Positions 1-5,816 are shown, counted from the first letter of the stretch. The stretch: DNA of 9,861 bases from DASZGI01 sp035938995 (GCF_035938995.1 NZ_DASZGI010000380.1:1-9861); one strand, 5' to 3'. The notes: generated from the letters alone by a model not told the origin. Numbers and translations are program-made.

Positions 1-125
1 CCTGCTACCTGAGCGTGAAGACGGTCGAGGCGTCGCTCTCGCGCGTCTACCGCAAGCTGTCGGTGCGCTCGCGTACCGAACTCGCCAAGACGATGCCGGA
101 GTGGGTCGGGCGCCGCGACTCCTGA
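1..125 (+). CDS. LuxR-family regulator, C-terminal HTH (5' end outside window)
   Basis: Only the last 40 codons and the TGA stop (123-125) are present; the reading frame enters at base 3. The fragment is the second half of a LuxR/FixJ-type helix-turn-helix: KTVEASLSRVYRKL forms the recognition helix and is followed by SVRSRTELA, the usual 'G/SVRSRTEL' end of the domain. The protein should bind DNA and control transcription. The wording around SVKTVEASLSRVYRKL resembles the large ATP-binding LuxR regulators (LAL) of actinomycetes, but small LuxR and response regulators have the same domain, so the subfamily cannot be decided from this piece. It is read in the same direction as the next gene, but 327 bases separate them, so they are probably not one operon. 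Confidence 0.88.
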   Translation, partial: CYLSVKTVEASLSRVYRKLSVRSRTELAKTMPEWVGRRDS

Positions 126-153
126 ACCGGCGTCAGACGTCAGCTGCGCTGGT

Positions 154-195
154 GGTAGATGCGCCGTGGTAGATACACCGCGGTAGATGCGCCGT
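154..195. repeat. 14-bp tandem repeat, three copies
   Basis: Three head-to-tail 14-bp units: GGTAGATGCGCCGT (154-167), GGTAGATACACCGC (168-181) and GGTAGATGCGCCGT (182-195). The outer two are identical and the middle one differs at three positions. The repeat begins 28 bases after the stop of the LuxR-type gene and does not lie in a convincing gene. It could be a small minisatellite or a cluster of protein-binding sites. Confidence 0.85.
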
Positions 196-348
196 ACGCG
201 ACGGTCCGCTCAGCGCACGAACTGCGACACGGTCGGGGACGCACCAGGCGCGCCGACGTACCCGCAGCGTGCGGCGCAGCGCTTCGCCGGATTGCCCCGC
301 TTAAACGGTGAATAAACTCCGGATGAATAGGCGAGCGTGGTCGAATCG

Positions 349-370
349 ATCTGTGACGCAGGTCACAGAT
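349..370. promoter_or_regulatory. CRP-type operator, TGTGA-N6-TCACA
   Basis: A perfect inverted repeat with 9-bp arms ATCTGTGAC (349-357) and GTCACAGAT (362-370) around GCAG. It contains the full CRP core TGTGA-N6-TCACA (353-368). That core is bound by cAMP receptor protein in many bacteria; actinobacterial Crp/GlxR proteins recognise the same half-sites. The site ends 82 bases before the start of the SsgA-like gene and lies more than 220 bases past the LuxR gene, so the SsgA-like gene is the natural target. Whether it would activate or repress cannot be read from the sequence; a TATAAG hexamer overlaps its right edge. Confidence 0.75.
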
Positions 371-437
371 ATAAGCTGGAAAGCTCCCGTAATGACGGTG
401 CGTTTGGCCGGTCCCTTGTTCGAGGGCAGCGTCAGCT

Positions 438-445
438 GAAGGGAG
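438..445 (+). promoter_or_regulatory. ribosome-binding site of the ssgA-like gene
   Basis: GAAGGGAG lies 7 bases before the GTG at 453 and fixes that codon as the start of the SsgA-like gene. Confidence 0.8.
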
Positions 446-452
446 CCCGTCC

Positions 453-866
453 GTGCTCACCACCGTCGATCAGTCGCTCAGCGCCCGCCTCGTCGTGGAT
501 CGGGCCACGTCTCAGCCGATCGCCGCGCGTCTGCACTATCAGCGTGATGATCCGATCGCCGTGCACCTGTCGTTCCCGGCCGCGATCTCGTTCGAGGGCG
601 GCGACGTGGAGTGGGTGTTCGCGCGCGACTTGCTCGACCTCGGGCTGCGCTTCCCGTCCGGCGACGGAGATGTGCACATATGGCCGTGCGCGCCGGGGCG
701 CACGATGATCGAGTTCTGCTCGCCGCAGGGCACCGCGCTGATCGAGTTCCCCAGTGCCGACCTGCGGCATTTCCTGCGGTGGGCGTACGCGGCGGTGCCG
801 GTCGGGAAGGAGTGGGCGCACCTGGACGTCGACGCGGCGATCGCGGAGATGTTGGACGAGGCGTAG
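453..866 (+). CDS. SsgA-like sporulation/cell-division protein (SALP)
   Basis: A 137-residue protein with a GTG start and a strong GAAGGGAG ribosome-binding site 7 bases upstream. Family hallmarks are visible in order: DDPIAVHLSF (32-41), VEWVFARDLL (52-61), GDVHIWP (72-78), SPQGTALIEF (90-99), and a C-terminal acidic helix ending EMLDEA. The length is typical of SsgA/SsgB-type proteins (about 130-145 residues). In Streptomyces these proteins guide septum placement (SsgA/SsgB recruit FtsZ) or control peptidoglycan synthesis, autolysis and spore separation (other SALPs). Which paralogue this is cannot be settled by eye. It is followed on the same strand by a D-Ala-D-Ala carboxypeptidase, a fitting peptidoglycan partner, though the gap contains what looks like a separate promoter. 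A CRP-type palindrome lies upstream. Confidence 0.93.
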   Translation: MLTTVDQSLSARLVVDRATSQPIAARLHYQRDDPIAVHLSFPAAISFEGGDVEWVFARDLLDLGLRFPSGDGDVHIWPCAPGRTMIEFCSPQGTALIEFPSADLRHFLRWAYAAVPVGKEWAHLDVDAAIAEMLDEA

Positions 867-937
867 GCACAGGAGCGGGTACGCCGCGAGGGTGCCTCTC
901 GAGGCGAGGGGCGCGGCGTTCCCGAAGCATTCGACCG

Positions 938-957
938 TTTTGCCATATTTTGCGATA
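938..957. repeat. tandem 10-bp direct repeat in the carboxypeptidase promoter region
   Basis: TTTTGCCATA (938-947) is followed directly by TTTTGCGATA (948-957), 9 of 10 bases identical. This is an AT-rich spot in a very GC-rich setting, just downstream of the SsgA-like gene. A spacing of one helical turn is what a regulator binding in tandem on one DNA face would use. The repeat also contains the -10-like TATTTT (946-951), 7 bases before a GTG codon at 959. Confidence 0.7.
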
Positions 958-958
958 C

Positions 959-2323
959 GTGGCGAGACGAGGGTCGAGGGCGCGCGAGACGGCGGCCTGC
1001 GCAGATGTCGACGTGGAAGTGCAAGACGCCGAGCACGCACAGGCACCGGCACATCAGTGTGACGATCAGAAGTATGACGATCAGACGGACCACGCGCTGA
1101 CGGAGGGCCAGGCACAGACTCGGCAACGACGCCGACGCCGCCGTCTGCGGATGATCCTCTGGACCGCGACGTTGCTGCTCGCCTTGTCCTTCGGCGGGGT
1201 CGGAGCGTACGTCGCGTCGCCCGCGTACGCCGCGCGCGTCGTCCAGGAACTGCCCACCACGTTCGTCTTCCCCGGCGCGGCGCCTCACCTGCCCTGGCCC
1301 GCAGCGGGACAGGCGGCGGTGTCGGTCGCAGGAGTTGGCGATCTCGGGACGTCTGGGCCGGTCATGACGCCGGTGCCGATCGCCAGCCTCGCGAAGGTCA
1401 TGACCGCCTATCAGGTGCTGACCGACCACCCTCTCGCCGTCGGCCAGGCCGGTCCCGCGATCACGGTCGACCACGACGAGGCCGCCGCGTACGCGCGCCA
1501 GATCGCCGACAACGAGTCCGTCGTCCCGGTGAACACCGGCGAGGTGCTGACAGAGCGTCAGGCGCTGCAGGCGCTGCTGCTCGCCTCCGCCGGGAACGTC
1601 GCGCAGATCCTGGCCCGCTGGGACGCAGGCGGTGTGGACGCTTTCGTCGACCGGATGCGCGGCGCGGCGGCGCGCCTCGGGATGACCCACACGACGTACA
1701 CCGATCCCTCGGGCCTCGACCGGGCTACCGTCTCGACCGCGCCGGACCAGCTGCTGATCGCCCGCGCCGTCATGGGCCTGACCACGTTCGCCGAGATCGT
1801 CGCGCAGAAGTCCGCGGTCATCCCGGTGGCCGGGACCGTCAAGAACTACAACACGCTCCTCGGCCACGACGGGGTGACCGGAATCAAGACGGGTTCCACC
1901 CTCGCCGCCGGCGGGTGCCTGATGTTCTCCGCCGACGTGCCGCTGGCGGGCCGCACCGAGCATGTCTACGGGGTCGTCCTTGGGCAGCCGGGCACCAGCT
2001 CGACGATCCTTCCGCACGCCCTGGACGCGGCGCGGCGACTGGTCGTCGCGGCCCGGTCGACGCTCGGCACCGCGACGGTCGCGGCGGGCGGCCGCAGGGT
2101 CGCGGTGGTACGCCAGACGCTGCACGCCGACCGCAAGCTCGCCCCGGCCGCCGATGTACAGGTCGTCGGGTGGCCGGGCCTCGGCTACAAGCTGCGGGTC
2201 TCCGGGCCGCTGTCCGCGCCGGTGCTCACCGTCGCTCCAGCCGAAGACCGCAGCGCGTCCCACGCGTCTGAGGCGGACGGCGCGTCAGGGGACGCGAGTG
2301 TTGTCATGGGTCTTAGAAGTTAG
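959..2323 (+). CDS. D-alanyl-D-alanine carboxypeptidase (peptidase S11, PBP5-like)
   Basis: A penicillin-binding-protein-type serine hydrolase that removes the terminal D-Ala of peptidoglycan stem peptides outside the membrane. Numbering from the GTG at 959 (454 residues): cytoplasmic tail with an arginine run (57-62), one membrane segment or signal anchor (about 66-88, ending ASPAYAA), catalytic SLAK (S143, K146), and KTG (310-312) in GIKTGST. The second motif, expected as SXN after 'LL', reads LLASAGN, so the usual Ser is Ala (A211) with N213 kept. The RWDAGG and THTTYTDPSGL stretches are typical of the actinobacterial subfamily. A low-complexity C-terminal tail follows residue about 430. 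The start is uncertain: no Shine-Dalgarno is visible. GTG 959 has TATTTT 7 bases upstream (possible leaderless start); GTG 1013, GTG 1019 and ATG 1151 are alternatives, but ATG 1151 would lose the positive charges before the membrane segment. Confidence 0.9.
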   Translation: MARRGSRARETAACADVDVEVQDAEHAQAPAHQCDDQKYDDQTDHALTEGQAQTRQRRRRRRLRMILWTATLLLALSFGGVGAYVASPAYAARVVQELPTTFVFPGAAPHLPWPAAGQAAVSVAGVGDLGTSGPVMTPVPIASLAKVMTAYQVLTDHPLAVGQAGPAITVDHDEAAAYARQIADNESVVPVNTGEVLTERQALQALLLASAGNVAQILARWDAGGVDAFVDRMRGAAARLGMTHTTYTDPSGLDRATVSTAPDQLLIARAVMGLTTFAEIVAQKSAVIPVAGTVKNYNTLLGHDGVTGIKTGSTLAAGGCLMFSADVPLAGRTEHVYGVVLGQPGTSSTILPHALDAARRLVVAARSTLGTATVAAGGRRVAVVRQTLHADRKLAPAADVQVVGWPGLGYKLRVSGPLSAPVLTVAPAEDRSASHASEADGASGDASVVMGLRS

Positions 2324-2346
2324 TCGGGCCGTAACAGAGCTCAGCG

Positions 2347-3090
2347 TCAGAGCACGACGCGGAAGTGCGTGGTCAGCCGCCCGGCATCATCGAGCACGTG
2401 GAACGCGAGCGCGGCCGGGGGCTCGTGATCCACGATGCCGTCGCCCTCCCAGGGGAGGGTCAGGGTCGAGATCACCGACGGCGAGACGAGCAGCGGAAGG
2501 CCGGCGAAGGTGGTCGCCGCCGCGGTGTGCGCGTGCCCGCAGAAGACGGCCGCGACATTGCGGTGGCCCGCCAGCACCTGCGCCAGCCGCTCGCTTCCGG
2601 TCTGCCGCATGCCGTCGATGAACGGCGAGTGCAGCTCGACCGGCGGATGGTGGAAGGCCACGAACACCGGCACGCCGTCCGGAGCGCCGGACAGGACCCG
2701 ATCGAGCCAAGCGAGCGTCTCGTCGGCGAGGTACCCGCCGTTCTCGCCGGGCACCGTCGAGTCGCAGAGTGCGAACACCACGCCGCCGACCGCCGCCACC
2801 TGGTTGACCGGTCCGTCGAGCTCCTGCCGACCGAGCACTATCTTCGCGTAGGCGGCGCGGTCGTCGTGGTTGCCCGGGCAGCTGAGGACGGGGACCGGCA
2901 GCGACGCGAACAGTTCGCGGACGATCTCGTACTCTCCCGGCGCGCCGTGGTCCGCGATGTCGCCGGTGACCAGGACCGCGTCGATCGGCTCGACCAGGCG
3001 CGCCAGCCGGGCGAACACCCGGCGCGCCCGCTCCTCGCCGGGGCCGGAGTTTCCGATGTGGACGTCGCTGACCTGCGCGACGGTGATCAT
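2347..3090 (-). CDS. cpdA: CpdA-type cyclic-nucleotide phosphodiesterase (calcineurin-like)
   Basis: A 247-residue metallophosphoesterase of the class III cyclic-nucleotide phosphodiesterase group (E. coli CpdA, Mycobacterium Rv0805). All dinuclear-metal motifs are present: DVH (D9, H11), GD (43-44), GNHD (73-76), FHHPP (146-150) and GHAH (185-188). No signal peptide is seen, so it should act in the cytoplasm, hydrolysing 3',5'-cAMP or related phosphodiesters; family members can be promiscuous, so the substrate is inferred. The ATG at 3088-3090 has GGAGAA (3095-3100) a few bases upstream. It lies downstream of the P-loop ATPase gene on the same strand, separated by a repeat-rich gap, and converges on the carboxypeptidase gene with only 23 bases between stops. 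A CRP-type operator elsewhere in the window makes a cAMP role more interesting. Confidence 0.88.
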   Translation of the reverse strand: MITVAQVSDVHIGNSGPGEERARRVFARLARLVEPIDAVLVTGDIADHGAPGEYEIVRELFASLPVPVLSCPGNHDDRAAYAKIVLGRQELDGPVNQVAAVGGVVFALCDSTVPGENGGYLADETLAWLDRVLSGAPDGVPVFVAFHHPPVELHSPFIDGMRQTGSERLAQVLAGHRNVAAVFCGHAHTAAATTFAGLPLLVSPSVISTLTLPWEGDGIVDHEPPAALAFHVLDDAGRLTTHFRVVL

Positions 3091-3162
3091 GTCGTTCTCC
3101 GTTCTCTGCCTCGAGCGGAAATCAGCTTATGGCGAAACGGCGCCGCCATCGACGATGTTCGC

Positions 3163-3225
3163 ACTTTGCCTCACGGTGTTTGTCTCACACTGCATTCGTC
3201 TCGCACCGCGTTTGTCTCACACTGC
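3163..3225. repeat. 16-bp tandem repeats at the 3' end of the P-loop ATPase gene
   Basis: On the plus strand, GTTTGTCTCACACTGC occurs at 3178-3193 and again, identical, at 3210-3225. Between them sits a diverged copy, ATTCGTCTCGCACCGC (3194-3209). A partial fourth copy, CTTTGCCTCACGGT, lies at 3164-3177. On the minus strand the unit reads GCAGTGTGAGACAAAC. The first copy met by the ribosome supplies the last codons and the TGA stop of the ATPase gene; the rest fill the gap before the phosphodiesterase gene. The 16-bp period is not a multiple of three, so the TGA of the units falls in different frames. Confidence 0.85.
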
Positions 3226-3819
3226 GGCGGCACGCACCGCCGCCTCGACCCGCCGCGCGAGTTCCGCCTGTCCGGCGGCGGTGTTCTCGATCGCGATGTG
3301 GTCGACGGGCGGCGGAACGTGAGGGCGCATCCGCTCGACGAACGCGGCGTACGCGGTCAGCTTCCCGCCGTCGCGCGCGCTGCCGCGCGCGAGAATGCGT
3401 CCACGCAACACTTCGGGGTCGCAGCCGACCCACACCAGCCGAACCGTGCCTCCGCCCAGTTCCTCGGTCCACGCCGCCCACTGCCGCGGGTCGCGGATCC
3501 GCCCGGTGAAAGGGCCGACCAGGAGCACCGAACAGCCGTTCTCGCGGATTTCGCGCGCGGTCGCGGTCAGCCCGCCGTATTCGTGCGCTTTCACGTGCTC
3601 GTCGTACCAGGGGCCTTCGCGCTCGCCGGGGTCGCGTCCGGCAGCTGCGAGCACCGCTGCGACGAAAGACCCGTATACAGTGTCCTTGTCCAGCACCGCC
3701 GGGTGCGGTTCGAGGAGTGCCGCGAGCAGCGCGGCGACGGTGCTCTTCCCCGCGCCGGGCGCTCCGGCCACGACCCAGACCGGGGCGGGACCGCCGGGCG
3801 CAAAGCCGTGATCGTTCAC
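3217..3819 (-). CDS. P-loop ATPase / small-molecule kinase-like protein
   Basis: A protein of 200 residues with a Walker A loop GAPGAGKST at residues 19-27, an LDKDT segment (about 43-47) placed like the acceptor-site Asp of small kinases, and an arginine-rich lid-like stretch (RGRILARGSARDGGK) near residues 139-153. This order fits the AAA/zeta-toxin/shikimate-kinase-like group of small ATP-dependent phosphotransferases; the substrate is unknown. The start chosen is GTG (3817-3819), because GAGG (3829-3832) lies 9 bases upstream; the ATG at 3826-3828 would overlap that ribosome-binding site and add only three residues. It is transcribed divergently from the ThuA-like gene. Its stop codon lies inside a 16-bp repeat. 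No antitoxin-like partner is seen, so a toxin role is not supported. Confidence 0.8.
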   Translation of the reverse strand: MNDHGFAPGGPAPVWVVAGAPGAGKSTVAALLAALLEPHPAVLDKDTVYGSFVAAVLAAAGRDPGEREGPWYDEHVKAHEYGGLTATAREIRENGCSVLLVGPFTGRIRDPRQWAAWTEELGGGTVRLVWVGCDPEVLRGRILARGSARDGGKLTAYAAFVERMRPHVPPPVDHIAIENTAAGQAELARRVEAAVRAAAV

Positions 3820-3850
3820 GCCCGGCATCCTCGCATACGCCTAGCGCGCC

Positions 3851-3891
3851 CGGTCACTAATATCCACCATTGCTACCACCCGCGGTCACTA
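3851..3891. promoter_or_regulatory. paired direct repeat in the divergent ATPase/thuA-like promoter region
   Basis: CGGTCACTA occurs at 3851-3859 and again at 3883-3891, 32 bases start to start, which is close to three helical turns. The pair lies in the roughly 105-base divergent gap between the ATPase gene (-) and the ThuA-like gene (+), where both promoters must be. A regulator binding both copies on one DNA face is possible but unproven. Confidence 0.4.
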
Positions 3892-3924
3892 CCGCACCGC
3901 TCGTCCGGCCCTAGGATGTCCCCA

Positions 3925-4581
3925 ATGCATCGCGCGCTCGCGTACACACGTACGACCGGATACCGTCACGCGTCGATACCCGCCGGGATCGCCGCCCTGA
4001 AAGACCTGGCCGCGGACGCGGGCTTCGCGGTGGACGCCACCGAGGACCCCGGAGAGTTCACCGAGGCGAATCTGGCCCGCTACAGGGTGGTGGTCTTCCT
4101 GTCCACCACCGGAGACGTGCTGACCGACGAGGGCCGGTCCGCGCTCGCCGACTTCGTCCTGGACGGCGGCGGTTTCCTCGGTGTGCACTCGGCGGCGAAC
4201 ACCGAGACCGGCTGGGACTTCTTCGGCGACCTGATCGGCGCCCGCTTCACCAGGCATCCGCAGCTCCAGCCGGGGGTCGTCACGCTGGAGGACCAGCGCC
4301 ACCCGGCTACCGCGCACCTGCCCGGACAGTGGCCCTGGACCGACGAGTGGTACGAGTTCTCCTCGAATCCGCGCGGAAACGTACGCGTTCTGGCATCAGT
4401 GGACGAGCGCACGTACGAGGACGGCCGCATGGGCATCGACCACCCGCTGATCTGGTGTCATGAGAACTGTGGCGGCCGCTCCTTCTACACCTCGCTCGGC
4501 CACGCGGACGAGGCGTACGCGGACGCCGCCTTCCGCGCCCACCTCGCCGGTGCGCTGACCTGGGCCGCACGTCTGGACTAG
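3925..4581 (+). CDS. ThuA-like domain protein
   Basis: A 218-residue protein made of one ThuA-like domain, which has a class-I-glutamine-amidotransferase-like fold. Visible signatures: TGYRHASI (11-18), a GGGFLGVHSA strand-turn (H88), and HPLIW (173-177) followed by GRSFYTSLGH (184-193) and the terminal LAGALTWA. The family is named after a trehalose/sucrose-uptake-associated gene of Sinorhizobium and is linked to sugar metabolism; no enzymatic activity can be asserted here. ATG 3925 is chosen because AGGA (3913-3916) lies 8 bases upstream; the in-frame ATG at 3916 overlaps that site. No signal peptide is present. There are no sugar-transport or oxidoreductase genes next to it, which is unlike many thuA loci. 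Its TAG stop shares CTAG with the stop of the convergent GTPase gene. Confidence 0.88.
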   Translation: MHRALAYTRTTGYRHASIPAGIAALKDLAADAGFAVDATEDPGEFTEANLARYRVVVFLSTTGDVLTDEGRSALADFVLDGGGFLGVHSAANTETGWDFFGDLIGARFTRHPQLQPGVVTLEDQRHPATAHLPGQWPWTDEWYEFSSNPRGNVRVLASVDERTYEDGRMGIDHPLIWCHENCGGRSFYTSLGHADEAYADAAFRAHLAGALTWAARLD

Positions 4582-5723
4582 CGCTCGAGGGGCACGCAGC
4601 AGCTGGCCGGGCACTCGGCCTCGAAGGGCACGTGAGCCGCCGCCGAGGTGACGGTGCCGGCGACCGTGTCGGCGGCACGCACCGCGTTGCTGACGGCGGC
4701 ACCGAGCGCCGCGGGCTGGCAGGCGGCGCGCACGTTCAGTGTGGCCGCTCCGAGCCCGACCGGGCCGGCCGCCGTCCGGTCCGCGCGGGGGACCACGCCG
4801 GGCTCGGTCACGCTGAGCTTCGCCATCCCCGAGGCGGTGCGGACGGTCACCTTCGCGTGTCCTAACAGAATGCCGCTACGCGCGCACCAGTCCGACAGGT
4901 ACCGCAGCGCCGCACCTCCCCACGCGACCGCGTCGAAAGAGGCGTCGATCGCGTGCACCTGGAAGGACTGGTTCATCCCGGCCAGCTTTCCGCCGAGGGC
5001 GCAGCACTGGTCGCAGCTCTCTTCCTCGATCAACGGGACGGTCTGCCGGGCCGCGGTGTCGAGAGCGTGGTGCTTGCCGATGCCGCGACGGCTTGGAACG
5101 ACGCGGGCGAGCAACGCGTCGAGGCCGTCGCCCGTCAGCGCACTGTAGGGCTGCACGGCGGCGGGGTACGCCGCGGCGAGCCGCCCGACCAGCTCCGCGG
5201 TGCGCTGCGGGCCGAGCAGTTCGGTCTTGTTGAGGGCGAGGACGTCGGCCTCGGCGAGCTGACAGCGGAACAGGGAACGCAGTTGCGCACACGGACCGCC
5301 GCGCTGACAGGGCCGCGCGTGGTCGGGAAACGCGGCGAGGCGCGCCGGATCGACCAGGACGGTGAGCGGCGCGATGCGGATTCGGCGGCCGAAGCGCTGG
5401 CGCAGCGGGCTCAGAACGGCGCCGCGCAGGTCGCAGCAGCTGCCGACGGCCTCGGCCAGGACCACGTCCGCGCGCCCCGAGCCGGCGAGATCGGCGACGA
5501 GGGCGGCCAGCTCGTCGAACCTGCGGCAGAAGCAGCCCCCGGCGACCTCGGCGACCTCGTCCACGGCGCCGCGGGCCAGCTGCGTGTCCACCAGGTCCAG
5601 TCCCTGGTCGCTGGTGATCGCCGCGACCCGCCGCCCGGAACGCTGGAGCGCGACCGCGGCCGAGATCAGGGTCGTGGTCTTGCCGGCGCCGAAGAAGCCG
5701 GCGAGCGGTACGAACGTGAGCAC
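4578..5723 (-). CDS. CobW/P47K-type GTPase, cysteine-rich (putative metallochaperone)
   Basis: A 381-residue G3E-family GTPase. Motifs: Walker A GFFGAGKTTT (9-18), SDQGLDLVDTQL (38-49), GGCFCRR (62-68) where the COG0523 metal motif normally sits, AEAVGSCCDLRG (90-101), and NKTE (165-168) in place of NKxD. It has 15 cysteines, including CDQCC (237-241) and ECPASCC (370-376) near the C-terminus. The family delivers metals (Zn, Co, Fe, Ni) to enzymes; EAVGSC resembles the P47K nitrile-hydratase-activator branch. The metal and client are unknown, and no nitrile hydratase or cobalamin gene is nearby. GTG 5721-5723 is the chosen start because GGAAGGGA (5732-5739) lies 8 bases upstream; GTG 5787-5789 would add 22 residues but lacks a good ribosome-binding site. 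The stop overlaps that of the ThuA-like gene by four bases. Confidence 0.88.
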   Translation of the reverse strand: MLTFVPLAGFFGAGKTTTLISAAVALQRSGRRVAAITSDQGLDLVDTQLARGAVDEVAEVAGGCFCRRFDELAALVADLAGSGRADVVLAEAVGSCCDLRGAVLSPLRQRFGRRIRIAPLTVLVDPARLAAFPDHARPCQRGGPCAQLRSLFRCQLAEADVLALNKTELLGPQRTAELVGRLAAAYPAAVQPYSALTGDGLDALLARVVPSRRGIGKHHALDTAARQTVPLIEEESCDQCCALGGKLAGMNQSFQVHAIDASFDAVAWGGAALRYLSDWCARSGILLGHAKVTVRTASGMAKLSVTEPGVVPRADRTAAGPVGLGAATLNVRAACQPAALGAAVSNAVRAADTVAGTVTSAAAHVPFEAECPASCCVPLER

Positions 5724-5731
5724 GGGCCAGG

Positions 5732-5739
5732 TCCCTTCC
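5732..5739 (-). promoter_or_regulatory. ribosome-binding site deciding the GTPase start
   Basis: GGAAGGGA on the minus strand, 8 bases before the GTG at 5721-5723. It is far stronger than anything before the upstream GTG (5787-5789), so the protein probably begins just before the Walker A strand, as usual for this family. Confidence 0.7.
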
Positions 5740-5816
5740 GGGGGCGCGGGGCGGCGCGGCGCACGTGAATGAGAGCTCTGATTCTCCACGCCACCACGAC
5801 CACCATGCCGCGTCTG

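Larger units (their letters stand above)
126..452. other. gene-free stretch upstream of the ssgA-like gene
   Basis: This 327-base region separates the LuxR end from the SsgA-like start. It holds a three-copy 14-bp tandem repeat (154-195) and a perfect CRP-type palindrome (349-370), followed by the ribosome-binding site GAAGGGAG (438-445). An open frame of 107 codons on the minus strand (140-463) has no family signature and covers the regulatory features, so it is not accepted as a gene. No convincing U-tailed terminator for the LuxR gene was seen. A TATAAG hexamer (370-375) directly abuts the palindrome and could be a -10 element, but no good -35 accompanies it. Confidence 0.6.

Noticed and set aside
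140..463. Open frame of 107 codons on the minus strand upstream of the ssgA-like gene
   Set aside because: The product has no family signature or plausible domain, there is no ribosome-binding site, and it covers the tandem repeat, the CRP-type palindrome and the ssgA-like start.
539..2263. Long minus-strand open frame of 574 codons opposite the ssgA-like and carboxypeptidase genes
   Set aside because: Low-complexity Arg/Gly/Asp-rich product typical of the antisense frame of a GC-rich gene; the plus-strand frames carry clear catalytic and family motifs.
3163..3225. CRISPR-like array
   Set aside because: The units abut with no spacers, are only 16 bp long, and no cas gene is present.
3217..3819. 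Zeta-type toxin of a toxin-antitoxin pair
   Set aside because: The P-loop and Asp placement are similar, but no small antitoxin gene adjoins it (neighbours are a phosphodiesterase and a divergent ThuA-like gene), so only a general kinase-like call is supported.
2365..3924. Upstream extension of the ThuA-like reading frame to 2365
   Set aside because: The extension runs antisense through the phosphodiesterase and ATPase genes and reads as Arg-rich noise; the ThuA domain and a ribosome-binding site put the start at 3925.
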